Positions 23,719 through 32,755 of a stretch of DNA of 64,000 bases are shown here, piece by piece. Source of the stretch: JAKAWQ01 sp963745975 (lineage in GTDB: Bacteria > Pseudomonadota > Alphaproteobacteria > Acetobacterales > Acetobacteraceae); the NCBI GenBank assembly GCA_963745975.1, contig CAVUZJ010000018.1:266130-330129 (forward strand), read 5' to 3'. Numbering within the stretch: the stretch's first letter is position 1; each line of letters opens with the position of its first letter. The position numbers and the translations under genes are program-made. The notes under the pieces were generated by a model, which was given only the letters and a program-made list of their open reading frames with translations, did no database searches and was not told the DNA's origin.

Positions 23719-24750
23719 CTACCAAGCGGTGGGTTTGGGGTTCCGCTCCGCGAAGCCGATCTGGTGCCAGTAGGGATAGATCGGCGTCTCGTGGCTCGCC
23801 GCGTCGAGTGCTGCGACCTGTTCCGCGGTGAGCGACCAGCCGACGGCGCCGAGATTCTGCTTCAACTGCTCCTCGTTGCGCGCGCCGATGACGATGTTGG
23901 CGACGGTCGGGCGTTGCAGGAGCCAGTTGAGCGCAACCTGCGCGACGGTCTTGCCGGTCTCCGCCGCGATCGCCTCGAGCGCGTCGATGACGGTGAAGAG
24001 ATGCTCGTCCGCGACGGCCGGCCCGCCTTGGCCGCCGGCGGTGGCGATCCGCCCCGCCTTCGGGAGCTCCCCGCGGCGGATCTTGCCGGTGAGACGGCCC
24101 CAGCCGAGCGGGCTCCATACCATCAGCGCGACACCCTGATCGAGGCCGAGCGGCATCAGCTCCCACTCATAGTGCCGGCCGATCAGCGAATAATAGCCCT
24201 GATAGACGACGTAGCGGGCCAGGCCCTCTCTCTCCGAGGTCGCGAGCGCCTTCATCAGGTGCCAGCCGGAGAAATTCGAAGCCCCGATATAGAGGATCTT
24301 GCCGCCGGTCACGAGATCGTCGAGCGCGCGCAGCGTCTCCTCCACCGGCGTGAGGGCATCGAACCCATGCATGAAATAGAGATCGATATGGTCGGTGCCG
24401 AGGCGCTTCAGGCTCGCCTCGCAGGCCCGCAGGATATGGAAGCGCGACGAGCCCTTGTCGTTCGGACCCTCGCCGGTCGCGAAAGTCGCCTTCGTCGAGA
24501 TGAGGGCGTGGTTTCGCCTGCCTGCGAGCGCCTGGCCGAGAATCTCCTCCGATCCGCCCTCTGAATAGACGTCCGCCGTGTCGAAGAGATCGACCCCGGC
24601 CTCGAGGCAGAGATCGACCAAGCGCGTCGCCTCCGCGACATCGGTCTCACCCCAGTGGCGGAAAAATTCTCCGCGGCCGCCGAACGTGCCGGTGCCGAGG
24701 CTGAGGACAGGAACCTTCAAGCCGGAACGCCCGAGCAGGCGATACTCCAT
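23719..24750 (-). CDS. Aldo/keto reductase
   Basis: 343-residue TIM-barrel NADPH-dependent oxidoreductase. The catalytic tetrad is visible: Asp in LFDTADVYSEG with the following Tyr, Lys in ALISTKATF, and His in IDLYFMHGFD. The C-terminal IVIGARNEEQLKQNLGA forms the cofactor site. This is the YajO/PdxI/Tas-like branch of reductases acting on aldehydes. The gene may be cotranscribed with the MFS gene. It is divergent from the GNAT gene, with a palindrome in between. Confidence 0.92.
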   Translation of the reverse strand: MEYRLLGRSGLKVPVLSLGTGTFGGRGEFFRHWGETDVAEATRLVDLCLEAGVDLFDTADVYSEGGSEEILGQALAGRRNHALISTKATFATGEGPNDKGSSRFHILRACEASLKRLGTDHIDLYFMHGFDALTPVEETLRALDDLVTGGKILYIGASNFSGWHLMKALATSEREGLARYVVYQGYYSLIGRHYEWELMPLGLDQGVALMVWSPLGWGRLTGKIRRGELPKAGRIATAGGQGGPAVADEHLFTVIDALEAIAAETGKTVAQVALNWLLQRPTVANIVIGARNEEQLKQNLGAVGWSLTAEQVAALDAASHETPIYPYWHQIGFAERNPKPTAW

Positions 24751-24785
24751 CAGGCAACCTCGCTATGGGTCGATGTGTTGAACTG

Positions 24786-24803
24786 GAGCATGCACGCATG
24801 CTC
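24786..24803. promoter_or_regulatory. Palindrome in the divergent aldo/keto reductase - GNAT gap
   Basis: GAGCATGC-AC-GCATGCTC is a perfect 8-bp inverted repeat, flanked on both sides by the direct repeat GTTGAAC (24777-24783 and 24806-24812). It lies 36 bp upstream of the reductase start. Operator or stem-loop leader; the binder is unknown. Confidence 0.4.
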
Positions 24804-24924
24804 GGGTTGAACTTGTTCCACGAATTCCGCCTTTCAAGAATCCCCCGGGGGGCGGTCGCGGTTGCCTTCGGATCCAATCGGGGGCGACAATCGAGGAAGG
24901 TGGGGTTTGCGAGGTGATGACGGA

Positions 24925-25611
24925 ATGCAACCGGTGGGATTTCCCGTCCCTGGGTGGACGGCGCGCACGAAGCCGCCGCGGACGGCGATGGAAGGGGAAT
25001 ATTGCCGCGTCGAGCCCCTGGAGGCGGAGCGTCATGCGGCCGAGCTCTTCCACGCCTTTGCGGGGGCGGGGGAGAACTGGACCTATCTGCCGCAACCCCC
25101 GCCCACGGAATTTTCCGACTATCGGGCGTGGGTCGAGCAGGTCGCCGCCGGGAGCGATCCGCTGTTCCACGCGCTGATCGACAAGAGCAGCGGGCGGGCG
25201 GAGGGAGTCGCGGCCCTGATGCGGATCGACACGGCGAACGGGGTGATCGAGGTCGGGAACATCAACTACGGGCTGGCGCTCAAGCGGAGCCGGGTTGCGA
25301 CCGAGGCGATGTTTCTCTTAGCAAAGCGCGTGTTCGACGAGCTGGGCTACCGGCGGTTCGAGTGGAAGTGCGACAGCTTGAATGCGGCGTCCCGGCGTGC
25401 CGCGCTGCGCTACGGGTTCACCTTCGAGGGCATTTTCCGCCAGGCGGTGGTGTACAAGGGCCGCAACCGGGACACCGCTTGGTTCTCCATCGTCGATCGC
25501 GAGTGGCCGCTTCTCAAGGAGGGCTACGCGGGCTGGCTCGACCCTGAAAATTTCGACGCGGATGGGCGCCAGCGCCGGAGCCTCGGGGCTTGGCGCGGCA
25601 GCGATGGCTGA
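24925..25611 (+). CDS. GNAT-family N-acetyltransferase
   Basis: 228 residues, RimJ/RimL-type GNAT fold: YCRVEPLEAERHAAELFHAF start, the strand GVIEVGNINYG, the acetyl-CoA-binding stretch LKRSRVATEAMFLLAKRVF, and LNAASRRAALRYGFTFEG, the usual C-terminal signature. The start at 24925 is chosen for GAGGTG 8 nt ahead. The last codons overlap the livG start, which suggests cotranscription with the transporter. The target (protein N-terminus or small molecule) is unknown. Confidence 0.85.
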   Translation: MQPVGFPVPGWTARTKPPRTAMEGEYCRVEPLEAERHAAELFHAFAGAGENWTYLPQPPPTEFSDYRAWVEQVAAGSDPLFHALIDKSSGRAEGVAALMRIDTANGVIEVGNINYGLALKRSRVATEAMFLLAKRVFDELGYRRFEWKCDSLNAASRRAALRYGFTFEGIFRQAVVYKGRNRDTAWFSIVDREWPLLKEGYAGWLDPENFDADGRQRRSLGAWRGSDG

Positions 25612-26368
25612 GGCACCGCTTCTCTCGGTGCGCGGGCTCGCGCGGAGCTTCTATGGCGTTCGCGCCCTGGCAGGGGCGGATTTCGATGTCGCAAGGGGCA
25701 CCATCACCGCGCTGATCGGGCCGAACGGCGCGGGCAAGACGACGGCCTTCCAGTGCATCAGCGGGGTGGTGCCGCCGGATGGCGGGCAGGTGCTGTTCGC
25801 GGGGCGCGATATCACGGGCTGGACCCCGGAGCGGATCAGCCGGGCGGGGCTCGTGCGCACCTTCCAGATCGCGCGCGGGATCCCGCGCCTCTCGGTGATC
25901 GAGAACCTGCTGCTCTATGCGAAGGAGCAGCCGGGCGAGGGGATGTGGGCCGCGCTGGTGGGCGGCGGACGGGCGGCGGCAAAACGGGCGCTCGCGCGGG
26001 CGCTCGCGATCGCGCGGCGGCTCGACCTGATCGGGGTGGCGAACCAGGCGGCGGGCGCGCTTTCGGGCGGGCAGAAGAAGCTCCTCGAGATCGGGCGCGC
26101 GCTGATGGCCGAGCCCAAGCTCGTGCTGCTCGACGAGCCGATCGCCGGCGTCAACCCGACGCTCGCCGAGCGCATCGCCGAGCATCTGAGGAGCCTCAGG
26201 GCCGAGGGGATCACCTTCCTCGTCATCGAGCATCATATGGACCTGATCGCAAGGCTCTGCGAGCCGGTGATCGTCATGGCCGAGGGCCGCACGCTGCGGA
26301 CGGGACGCTTCGCCGAGATCGCGGCGGACGAGGCGGTGCAGCTCGCCTATCTCGGCGCGCGAATTTGA
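25604..26368 (+). CDS. livG: Branched-chain amino acid-type ABC transporter, ATPase LivG
   Basis: 254-residue ATPase of the HAAT (Liv) importer class. Walker A GPNGAGKTT, signature LSGGQKKLLEIGRAL and Walker B LVLLDEPIAGVNP are intact, with the LivG-typical VIEHHMDL. It overlaps the GNAT gene upstream and livF downstream (TGATG). It works with LivF at the cytosolic face of the LivHM pore. The real substrate of this importer may not be a branched-chain amino acid. Confidence 0.92.
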   Translation: MAEAPLLSVRGLARSFYGVRALAGADFDVARGTITALIGPNGAGKTTAFQCISGVVPPDGGQVLFAGRDITGWTPERISRAGLVRTFQIARGIPRLSVIENLLLYAKEQPGEGMWAALVGGGRAAAKRALARALAIARRLDLIGVANQAAGALSGGQKKLLEIGRALMAEPKLVLLDEPIAGVNPTLAERIAEHLRSLRAEGITFLVIEHHMDLIARLCEPVIVMAEGRTLRTGRFAEIAADEAVQLAYLGARI

Positions 26369-27072
26369 TGCTGCTGGAGGCCGCGGACATCGTCTGCGGC
26401 TACGGGGCCGCGGACGAGATCCTGCACGGTGCGGCGCTCGCCGTGCGGCCGGGCGAGATGGTCGCCGTCATAGGCCCGAACGGCGCCGGCAAATCGACGC
26501 TCTTGAAGGCGATCGCGGGGATGATCCGGCTGAAAAGCGGGTCGATCCGCTTCGCGGGTGCGCCGGTGGAGCGCGCCTCGGCGCGCGAGCGGGCGCGGCT
26601 CGGCATCGCCTTCGTCCCGCAGGAGGCGAACGTCTTTCCGACGATGACGGTGGGCGAGAACCTCGAGATGGGCGGGTTCCTGGAGCCGGCCGGCACGCGA
26701 AGGAGAATCGCCGCTCTGTTCGAGAGATTCCCCGTGCTCGCTGAAAAGAGGTGGGTGGCCGCGCGCACGCTCTCGGGCGGGCAGCGGCAGGTGCTCGCGA
26801 TGGCGATGGCGCTGATGGTCGAGCCGCGCCTCCTGCTGCTCGACGAGCCCTCGGCGGGGCTCGCGCCGCTCGCCGCCGAGGCGCTCTTCGCAACGATCGC
26901 GGCGATCCATCGCGAGGGCACGGCGATCGCGATGGTGGAGCAGAACGCGCTCGCCGCGCTCGCACTCGCCGATCGCGGCGTCGTGCTGGTGGACGGGCAC
27001 GCCGTGCGCGAGGGAGAGGCCCAGGCGATGGCCGCGGATCCGGACGTGCGGCGGCTGTTCTTGGGCGGCTGA
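26368..27072 (+). CDS. livF: Branched-chain amino acid-type ABC transporter, ATPase LivF
   Basis: 234 residues, second ATPase of the Liv-type importer: Walker A GPNGAGKST, LGIAFVPQEANVFPTMTVGENL (the LivF-specific Q-loop region), signature LSGGQRQVLAMAMAL, Walker B LLLLDEPSAGLAP and VEQNALAAL. The start shares one base with the livG stop. The gene precedes the binding protein by 42 bp. Confidence 0.92.
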   Translation: MLLEAADIVCGYGAADEILHGAALAVRPGEMVAVIGPNGAGKSTLLKAIAGMIRLKSGSIRFAGAPVERASARERARLGIAFVPQEANVFPTMTVGENLEMGGFLEPAGTRRRIAALFERFPVLAEKRWVAARTLSGGQRQVLAMAMALMVEPRLLLLDEPSAGLAPLAAEALFATIAAIHREGTAIAMVEQNALAALALADRGVVLVDGHAVREGEAQAMAADPDVRRLFLGG

Positions 27073-27114
27073 CCCCCGTATCTTCCGGGTCACGAAACCA
27101 AAAAGGGGGCTCGC

Positions 27115-28305
27115 ATGGGTTCGATGATACCGCGCCGCGCAGCACTTGGAGGCGCGCTCGCACTGCCGTTCCTCGCCCGCAGCGGCTTGGCTGCCGCACC
27201 GATCCCGCTCGGCGCGATCAATCCGCTGACCGGCGCCGGCGGCGCCTACGGCCCCTCGATGGCGAAGGTCGCAAAGGCGCTCACGACGCGGATCAACGGC
27301 GCGGGAGGCGTGCTCGGCCGGCCGATCGCGCTCGACGTGGAGGACTCCGAGACCAACCCGACGGTCGCCGTCGAGGCGGCGCACAAGCTGATCGACGTGA
27401 ACAAGGTCGTGGCGATCGTCGGCACCTGGGCCTCGGCCTGCACGACCGCCGTCGCACCGCTCTGCTGGCAGAGCCACACCATGCTGTTCTGCGTCTCGGG
27501 CGCGGATTCGATCACGAAGCTGCCGCACCACGGCTACATCATCCGCACCCAGCCGAACACGCACCTGCAATCGGGGCGGGCTGCTGAGTTCCTGCTGCAG
27601 AAGGGTTCCAAGCGCGTGTTCGGGCTTTCGGCACAGACCCCGTTCGCGGTCGATTCCTGGAACCGGCTCAAGGAGGTGCTGGCGGGCGGCGGGGCGAGCG
27701 GCCTCGGCGATATCATCTACGACCCAAAGCAGATCTCGTTCCGTTCGGAGATCGGCAAGGCGCTCGCGTCAAGCCCCGACACGCTCTTCCTCAACAGCTA
27801 TGCCCCGGACCTCGAAATCCTGCTGCGCGAGAGCTATCAGGCGGGGTTCGAGGGCGAGCGATTCACCTTCGCCTATGCCGCGACGGACGCGGTTCTGAAG
27901 GCGCTGCCGGCGAGCGTGACCAACGGGCTTTGGAGCTTCGCGCCCTCGCCGAACGTGGGAAGCCCGGCCTACCGGGCGGTGCAGGCGATCCTCGGCATCA
28001 ACGACCCGGACCCCTATTCGTGCCAGATCTACGACCATGTCTCGCTGGTCGCACTTGCGATCGGCAAGGCAGGCACGGCGAGCGGGCTCGCGATCCATGA
28101 CAATGTGCGCAAGATCAGCCAGGGCGCGGGAGAGAAGGTGAGCGATCCGGTGGTGGGGCTCAGGCTTCTCGCTTCGGGCAAGGAGATCAACTACGAGGGC
28201 GCATCGGGCCCCTGCGACTTCACGCCGTCGGGCGACATCATCAGCTGCAAGTTCCTCTTCCAGGTGGCCGAGAACCAGCGCAACAAGACGCTCTTCATCT
28301 CTTGA
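27115..28305 (+). CDS. livK: ABC transporter periplasmic binding protein, LivK-type
   Basis: 396 residues with an N-terminal export signal of twin-arginine appearance (IPRRAALGGALALPFLA, cleavage near GLAAA), then a periplasmic type I fold: PIPLGAINPLTGAGGAYGPSM, VVAIVGTWASACT, YIIRTQPNTH. The Shine-Dalgarno is AAGGGGG, 6 nt before the ATG. The ligand is not predictable from sequence; the operon neighbour is a creatinase-like enzyme, so a guanidino, betaine or amide compound is as plausible as an amino acid. The stop overlaps the livH start. Confidence 0.9.
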   Translation: MGSMIPRRAALGGALALPFLARSGLAAAPIPLGAINPLTGAGGAYGPSMAKVAKALTTRINGAGGVLGRPIALDVEDSETNPTVAVEAAHKLIDVNKVVAIVGTWASACTTAVAPLCWQSHTMLFCVSGADSITKLPHHGYIIRTQPNTHLQSGRAAEFLLQKGSKRVFGLSAQTPFAVDSWNRLKEVLAGGGASGLGDIIYDPKQISFRSEIGKALASSPDTLFLNSYAPDLEILLRESYQAGFEGERFTFAYAATDAVLKALPASVTNGLWSFAPSPNVGSPAYRAVQAILGINDPDPYSCQIYDHVSLVALAIGKAGTASGLAIHDNVRKISQGAGEKVSDPVVGLRLLASGKEINYEGASGPCDFTPSGDIISCKFLFQVAENQRNKTLFIS

Positions 28306-29168
28306 TCGACGCTTTCCTGCAGGCGCTGGTCAACGGGGCGCTCGCCGGCGCCGTGCTCGCGTTGCCTGCGCTCGGCTTCAACACGGTCTATGCGGTGCTC
28401 AGGTTTCCGAACTTCGCGATCGCGAGCCTCGCCACGATCGGTGCCTATGCGGGCTGGGTCGCGAACGCGGTGTTCGCGTGGCCCGCGGCTTCTTCGCTTG
28501 TCGTCGCGTTCGTCGTCGCGGGTGCCGCGGGTGCGGCGAGCGATGCGCTGGCGCTGAGGAAGCTGCGCCCGCTCGGCGCGATCACGGCCGCGATCGGTTC
28601 GGTGGCGCTCGATCTCCTGCTCCAGAACGCCATCCGCTTCGGCTTCGGCAACAACCCGCGCGGCTACGACCTGCCGGTGTTCCGCAACTGGCAGGTGGCG
28701 GGGATCGGGATCGGGCCGCAGGAGGCGGAGGATGCCGGGCTCGCGCTCGTCGCGATGGTGGCCCTCTTCCTGCTGCTCCGCTTCACGCGGATCGGCAAGA
28801 CGATGCGCGCCGTCGCCGACAATGCTCCACTCGCGGAAAGCAAGGGCATCGACCCGGTGACGGTCGCGTCGGTTGCGAACTTCGTGGGCTTCGGGCTCGC
28901 CGGGATCGGGGGAATGCTGGTGGCGCTCGACACCTCGCTCGATCCGCTGACCGGTTTTCGCGTGCTGCTCTCGATCTTCGCCGCCGCCGTCGTGGGCGGG
29001 CTCGGGAGCGTTCCGGGCGCCCTCGCAGGCGCCTTCGTGGTCGGCATCGGCGAGGAGCTTTCGACGCTCGTGCTCGCGCCGACGTATCGCACCGCGATCG
29101 GGTTCCTCGCCATCCTGCTCGTGCTTTCGTTCCGGCCGCGCGGACTGCTCGGCGAGCGCGCGTACTAG
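28302..29168 (+). CDS. livH: Branched-chain amino acid-type ABC permease LivH
   Basis: 288-residue inner-membrane permease with 8 or so hydrophobic helices. The family segments ALPALGFNTVYAVLRFPNFA, RAVADNAPLAESKGID (coupling loop) and AAVVGGLGSVPGALAGAF are present. The start is TTG overlapping the livK stop. It pairs with LivM to form the channel. Confidence 0.9.
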   Translation: MIDAFLQALVNGALAGAVLALPALGFNTVYAVLRFPNFAIASLATIGAYAGWVANAVFAWPAASSLVVAFVVAGAAGAASDALALRKLRPLGAITAAIGSVALDLLLQNAIRFGFGNNPRGYDLPVFRNWQVAGIGIGPQEAEDAGLALVAMVALFLLLRFTRIGKTMRAVADNAPLAESKGIDPVTVASVANFVGFGLAGIGGMLVALDTSLDPLTGFRVLLSIFAAAVVGGLGSVPGALAGAFVVGIGEELSTLVLAPTYRTAIGFLAILLVLSFRPRGLLGERAY

Positions 29169-29172
29169 AACG

Positions 29173-30096
29173 ATGGTGGACTATCTCGCCTCGCTCGCGG
29201 TTTTCGCCGGCCTCTATGCACTGCTCGGGCTTGGCCTCAATCTCGTCTGGGGGCTCGGCGGGATGGTCAATCTCGGGCTCGCCGGGTTCTTCGCGATCGG
29301 CGCCTATGCCTCGGCGCTTGCAGCACTCCATCTCGCCTTGCCGCTGCCGGCCGCCGCCCTGTTCGCGCTGGTGCTGGCGGCAGGCGCGGGCGCCCTGCTC
29401 GCGGTGGTGACGGCGCGGCTCAGGGGGGATTATCTCGCCATCGTCACGCTCGGCTTCGCCGAGGTGATCCAATTAATCGCGGGGAACGAGATCTGGCTCA
29501 CCAACGGCGCCGACGGGCTTTCGGCAATTCCGGCGCCGGGCCGTGGCGCGCTCTCGCCGTTCGGCTTCGACCTCGCCTCGGCCGCGATCGTCTGGACGGT
29601 GGCCGCCCTGGTGGCCTTGGCACTCGGGCGGCTCGCCGGCGCGCCTTACGGACGCGTGCTGCGGGCGATCCGCGAGGACGAGATGGTCGCGCGAGTCGCG
29701 GGCAAGAACGTGCTTGCCTTCAAGATCAGCGCGTTTGCGGCGGGTGCGGCGGTGATGGGGCTCGCGGGGAGCCTCTTTGCCGCGTACGACGGCTACGTGG
29801 CGCCGGACAGCTTCGATGTGCTGGTGACGCTGCTGGTTGTCCTGGCATTGACGGCGGGCGGCGTCGGCCGCATGCAGGGTGCGCTGGTGGGCGCCGTCCT
29901 GGTCGTCGCGCTGACGGAGGGAACGCGCTTTCTGGGCCTGTTGCTGCCGGGCCTCTCCGCATTGCAGGTGGCGAGCCTGAGGCAGGGCGCGATCGGGCTT
30001 TTTCTGCTGCTGCTGCTGCGGCTCCGGCCGCAAGGGTTGCTGCCGGAGCGGTTGCGCGTGCACCCGATCGACGGCGAAGAGGTAAAGACACGATGA
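29173..30096 (+). CDS. livM: Branched-chain amino acid-type ABC permease LivM
   Basis: 307-residue permease: LGLGLNLVWGLGGMVNLGLA, RLRGDYLAIVTLGFAEVI, the coupling loop RAIREDEMVARVAGKNV and the AYDGYVAPDSF region are all typical of LivM. Four bp after livH; its stop overlaps the GAF gene start. Completes a full five-component importer in the order G-F-K-H-M. Confidence 0.9.
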   Translation: MVDYLASLAVFAGLYALLGLGLNLVWGLGGMVNLGLAGFFAIGAYASALAALHLALPLPAAALFALVLAAGAGALLAVVTARLRGDYLAIVTLGFAEVIQLIAGNEIWLTNGADGLSAIPAPGRGALSPFGFDLASAAIVWTVAALVALALGRLAGAPYGRVLRAIREDEMVARVAGKNVLAFKISAFAAGAAVMGLAGSLFAAYDGYVAPDSFDVLVTLLVVLALTAGGVGRMQGALVGAVLVVALTEGTRFLGLLLPGLSALQVASLRQGAIGLFLLLLLRLRPQGLLPERLRVHPIDGEEVKTR

Positions 30097-30590
30097 CGCG
30101 CCCCGACCCTGCGCCGCATATCGCCGCCGTGCTCGCCGCCCAGCGGGAGGAAGATCAGCCGGAGGCGCTGTTCCGCGCGTTGGATTCAGCGCTCGCGGCG
30201 GCGCTCGGGCATCTCCTGTTCACCATTCTGGTGCAGCATCCGCTCGCTCGCGAGAACGAGCGGTTCTACACGAACCGGCCGGCCGAATATCCGGTCGGCG
30301 GGCGCAAGCCCGTGACCGACGCGCCCTGGATGCGCCAGGTGATCGAACGCGGAGAGCCCTATATCGGGCGGACGCGCGCGGACATCGAGAGCGTCTTCTT
30401 CGATCACGCGCTCATCGTCTCGCTCGGCTGCGAAAGCGCGCTCAACATGCCCGTGCGCTGGCGCGGACGGACGCTCGGCACGCTCAACCTGCTGCACCGC
30501 GCGGGCTACTATGACGAGGCGGACGTTCCCGTGGCACGCCTCTTCGCAGCACTCGCGTTGCCCGGGCTGATGATGATCGCAGACAAATAG
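30093..30590 (+). CDS. GAF domain protein
   Basis: 165 residues comprising a single GAF domain (GHLLFTILVQHPL, then ESALNMPVRWRGRTLGTLNLLHR). Free-standing GAF proteins of this type bind small molecules and often sit beside Liv-type importers in Rhizobiales and Rhodospirillales. No DNA-binding or enzymatic part is attached. It overlaps livM and is followed by the creatinase-like gene 13 bp downstream. It may sense the imported substrate, but this is inference. Confidence 0.8.
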   Translation: MTRPDPAPHIAAVLAAQREEDQPEALFRALDSALAAALGHLLFTILVQHPLARENERFYTNRPAEYPVGGRKPVTDAPWMRQVIERGEPYIGRTRADIESVFFDHALIVSLGCESALNMPVRWRGRTLGTLNLLHRAGYYDEADVPVARLFAALALPGLMMIADK

Positions 30591-30603
30591 AGAGGGGTGA
30601 AAG

Positions 30604-31794
30604 ATGGCGTTTCTCGGCACCGCGGTGCGCGAGCACCGGATGAACGCGATGCGTGCGCTGATGGAGCGCGAAGAGCTGGACGCGCTCGCCTTCACGGGCG
30701 CGGATTTCTTCCAGTTCGCGACCAACTTCGCGACCGATGTGCAGACCTGGGAACGGCCCGTCCTCGCGCTGGTGCCGCGCACGGGCGAGCCGTTCGTCGT
30801 TCTCGCGGAGCTTTCCGAGCATCATTGGCGCTATGCGACCGAGGCGGGAAGGCTTTGGGCGCGCGAGGCGCATTTCTACGCCGAGCATCCGCGCGTCAGC
30901 GAGCGCGCAGCGCTGGTGGGCGAGTGGCCCGAGCTGGTGGCGGAGCTTCTGAAGGCGCGCGGGCTCGCGCGCGGAAAGATCGGCGCCGACGCCGCGACCG
31001 GGCCGCTTTCGCGCGCGGTCGGCCTGCTGCCGGGGGCTTCGCTCCGCGCTGTGACGGCAGGCGCACGCGCGCTTCGCTGGGTGAAGCACCCGGAGGAGAT
31101 CCAGCTTATGCGCGAGATCGCCGCGCTGACCGACTGGGCGCAGGAGCGCTACCGGGAGAATATCCGCTCGAAGCGGCTCACGCTCGAGCTCGATATGATG
31201 ATGGCGGCCGCGATCGCCGAGGAAGGGGCGAAGCGGTTCGCGGGCCAGCATCTCGAGATCATGCGCGCCTGGACGATCAGCGGCCCCTCATCGTCCGCCC
31301 CGCACGGGGACGGGCGCTCGGCCGGCGCCCGCATCGAGACCGGCCACGGCATGATCAACATCGTGGTGCTGCGCGTGAATGGGCTTGCGGTCGAGAACGA
31401 ACGCACCTGGTTCTGCGGGGCGCCCTCTGCCGAGCAGGCGCGGCTCTTCGAGGTCGCGCGCGCGGCGAACGAGGCGGCGATCGAGGCTTCGGTGACCGGC
31501 CGGCCGGTCTCGGGCATCGACGCGGCGGCGCAGGCGGTGATCGAGAAGGCCGGATGCGGCGATCTGATCCGCCATCGCACCGGGCACGGCATGGGCACGA
31601 TCGGGCACGAATTCCCCGAGGACATGGCGTTCAACCATCGCCCCTTGATCGAGAACGAGGTCTATTCGGCCGAGCCCGGCATCTATGTATACGGCTTCGG
31701 CGGCTTCCGCCATGACGACACGGTGGTGGTGGGGGCCGTGCCCGAGTCGCTGACGAAGGCGCCCAAGGACCTGAAGAGCCAGACGATTGCGTAA
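30604..31794 (+). CDS. Creatinase-like M24 (pita-bread) hydrolase
   Basis: 396-residue two-domain protein of the Xaa-Pro peptidase/creatinase superfamily. Of the five metal ligands of M24 peptidases, three are replaced: Asp to Asn252, Asp to Glu264 and Glu to Asp371; only His328 and Glu357 remain. The replacements match creatinase (creatine amidinohydrolase), whose catalytic His232, Glu262 and Glu358 correspond to His234, Glu264 and Glu357 here. The surrounding pattern G-x4-N then ERTxF is shared. Creatinase is metal-free and cleaves creatine to sarcosine and urea. The true substrate may be a related guanidino, amide or ectoine-like compound. The gene is flanked by two importers. It should not be annotated as a metallopeptidase. 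Confidence 0.8.
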   Translation: MAFLGTAVREHRMNAMRALMEREELDALAFTGADFFQFATNFATDVQTWERPVLALVPRTGEPFVVLAELSEHHWRYATEAGRLWAREAHFYAEHPRVSERAALVGEWPELVAELLKARGLARGKIGADAATGPLSRAVGLLPGASLRAVTAGARALRWVKHPEEIQLMREIAALTDWAQERYRENIRSKRLTLELDMMMAAAIAEEGAKRFAGQHLEIMRAWTISGPSSSAPHGDGRSAGARIETGHGMINIVVLRVNGLAVENERTWFCGAPSAEQARLFEVARAANEAAIEASVTGRPVSGIDAAAQAVIEKAGCGDLIRHRTGHGMGTIGHEFPEDMAFNHRPLIENEVYSAEPGIYVYGFGGFRHDDTVVVGAVPESLTKAPKDLKSQTIA

Positions 31795-31867
31795 CCCCGG
31801 CGCCCGACTCGCGCCAGAGAAAGCTTCTGGTCGCCGAGGCACGATCGGCTAGACTTCCCGCGCTGCA

Positions 31868-32755
31868 ATGGCCGGGCGGCGCGCGGCGAAGGCGCGCCGG
31901 CACGGCTTCGGGGAGTGGCGATTGGGAGACGAGGCGCGCCCGGGTCGCCGGGCGGAGCGAACAGGGTTGCCGGCGGCGCGTCTCCTCCCGGGATCGTCGC
32001 GGACCTGGCTTGGCGCGGCTTCGGTGCTGCTGGCGCTCGCGGTCTGGCAGGGGGTCGTTGCGGTCGGGCTCGCACCGGGGGATCTGGTGCCGCCGCCCAC
32101 CGCGGTATGGCGCGCTTTCGTCGAGATTCTGCGCCACGGCTATCGCGACACCACGCTCGGCGAGGATATCGGCGCGACGCTCGGCCGCGCCCTCGCGGGG
32201 TTCGGGCTCGGCGCACTCCTCGGCGTGCCGCTCGGGCTCTGGATGGGCATGAGCCGGCGCGCGAGCGCCGCGTTCGGCTGGATCGTGCAGTTCATGCGGC
32301 CGCTGCCGCCGCTCTCCTTCCTGGTACTTTTGATCCTGTGGCTCGGGCTCGGCGAGGCGTCGAAGATCGCGCTTCTCACAATGACCGCCTTTCCGATCAT
32401 CACGAGCGCAAGCCAGGCGGCGGTGCGCGGCGTGCCCGTGTTGCAGGTTGCGGTCGCCCGCTCGCTTGGCGCGACCCCGTGGCAGGTGTTCGGCCACGTC
32501 GTGCTGCCGGCTTCGCTGCCGATGATCTTCACCGGGCTCAACATCGCGCTCGCGGCGACGTTCTCGACGGTCGTCGCCGCCGAGCTGCTCGCCGCCAACG
32601 ACGGGCTCGGCTGGATGGTCCTTTCGGCGAGCAAGTTCCTGCGCAACGACGTCATCATGGTGGGCATCGTCCTGCTCGGGCTGCTCGGGATGGCGCTCAG
32701 CCGGTTCCTGCTGCTGCTCGACCGGCGCCTGGTGCACTGGCGGGGGCGGGCGTGA
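31868..32755 (+). CDS. ABC transporter permease, TauC/SsuC type (first of two)
   Basis: 295-residue permease of the nitrate/sulfonate/taurine class with about six hydrophobic helices. The coupling-loop region ARSLGATPWQVFGHVVLPASLP is typical. A basic N-terminal extension of about 40 residues precedes the first helix and may be partly spurious; a later start is possible. Overlaps the next permease gene by GTGA. Unlike canonical single-permease systems, it is paired with a second, different permease. Confidence 0.85.
   Translation: MAGRRAAKARRHGFGEWRLGDEARPGRRAERTGLPAARLLPGSSRTWLGAASVLLALAVWQGVVAVGLAPGDLVPPPTAVWRAFVEILRHGYRDTTLGEDIGATLGRALAGFGLGALLGVPLGLWMGMSRRASAAFGWIVQFMRPLPPLSFLVLLILWLGLGEASKIALLTMTAFPIITSASQAAVRGVPVLQVAVARSLGATPWQVFGHVVLPASLPMIFTGLNIALAATFSTVVAAELLAANDGLGWMVLSASKFLRNDVIMVGIVLLGLLGMALSRFLLLLDRRLVHWRGRA

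Noticed and set aside
30604..31794. Assignment as Xaa-Pro aminopeptidase
   Set aside because: Three of the five metal ligands needed for M24 peptidase activity are replaced by the residues seen in creatinase.
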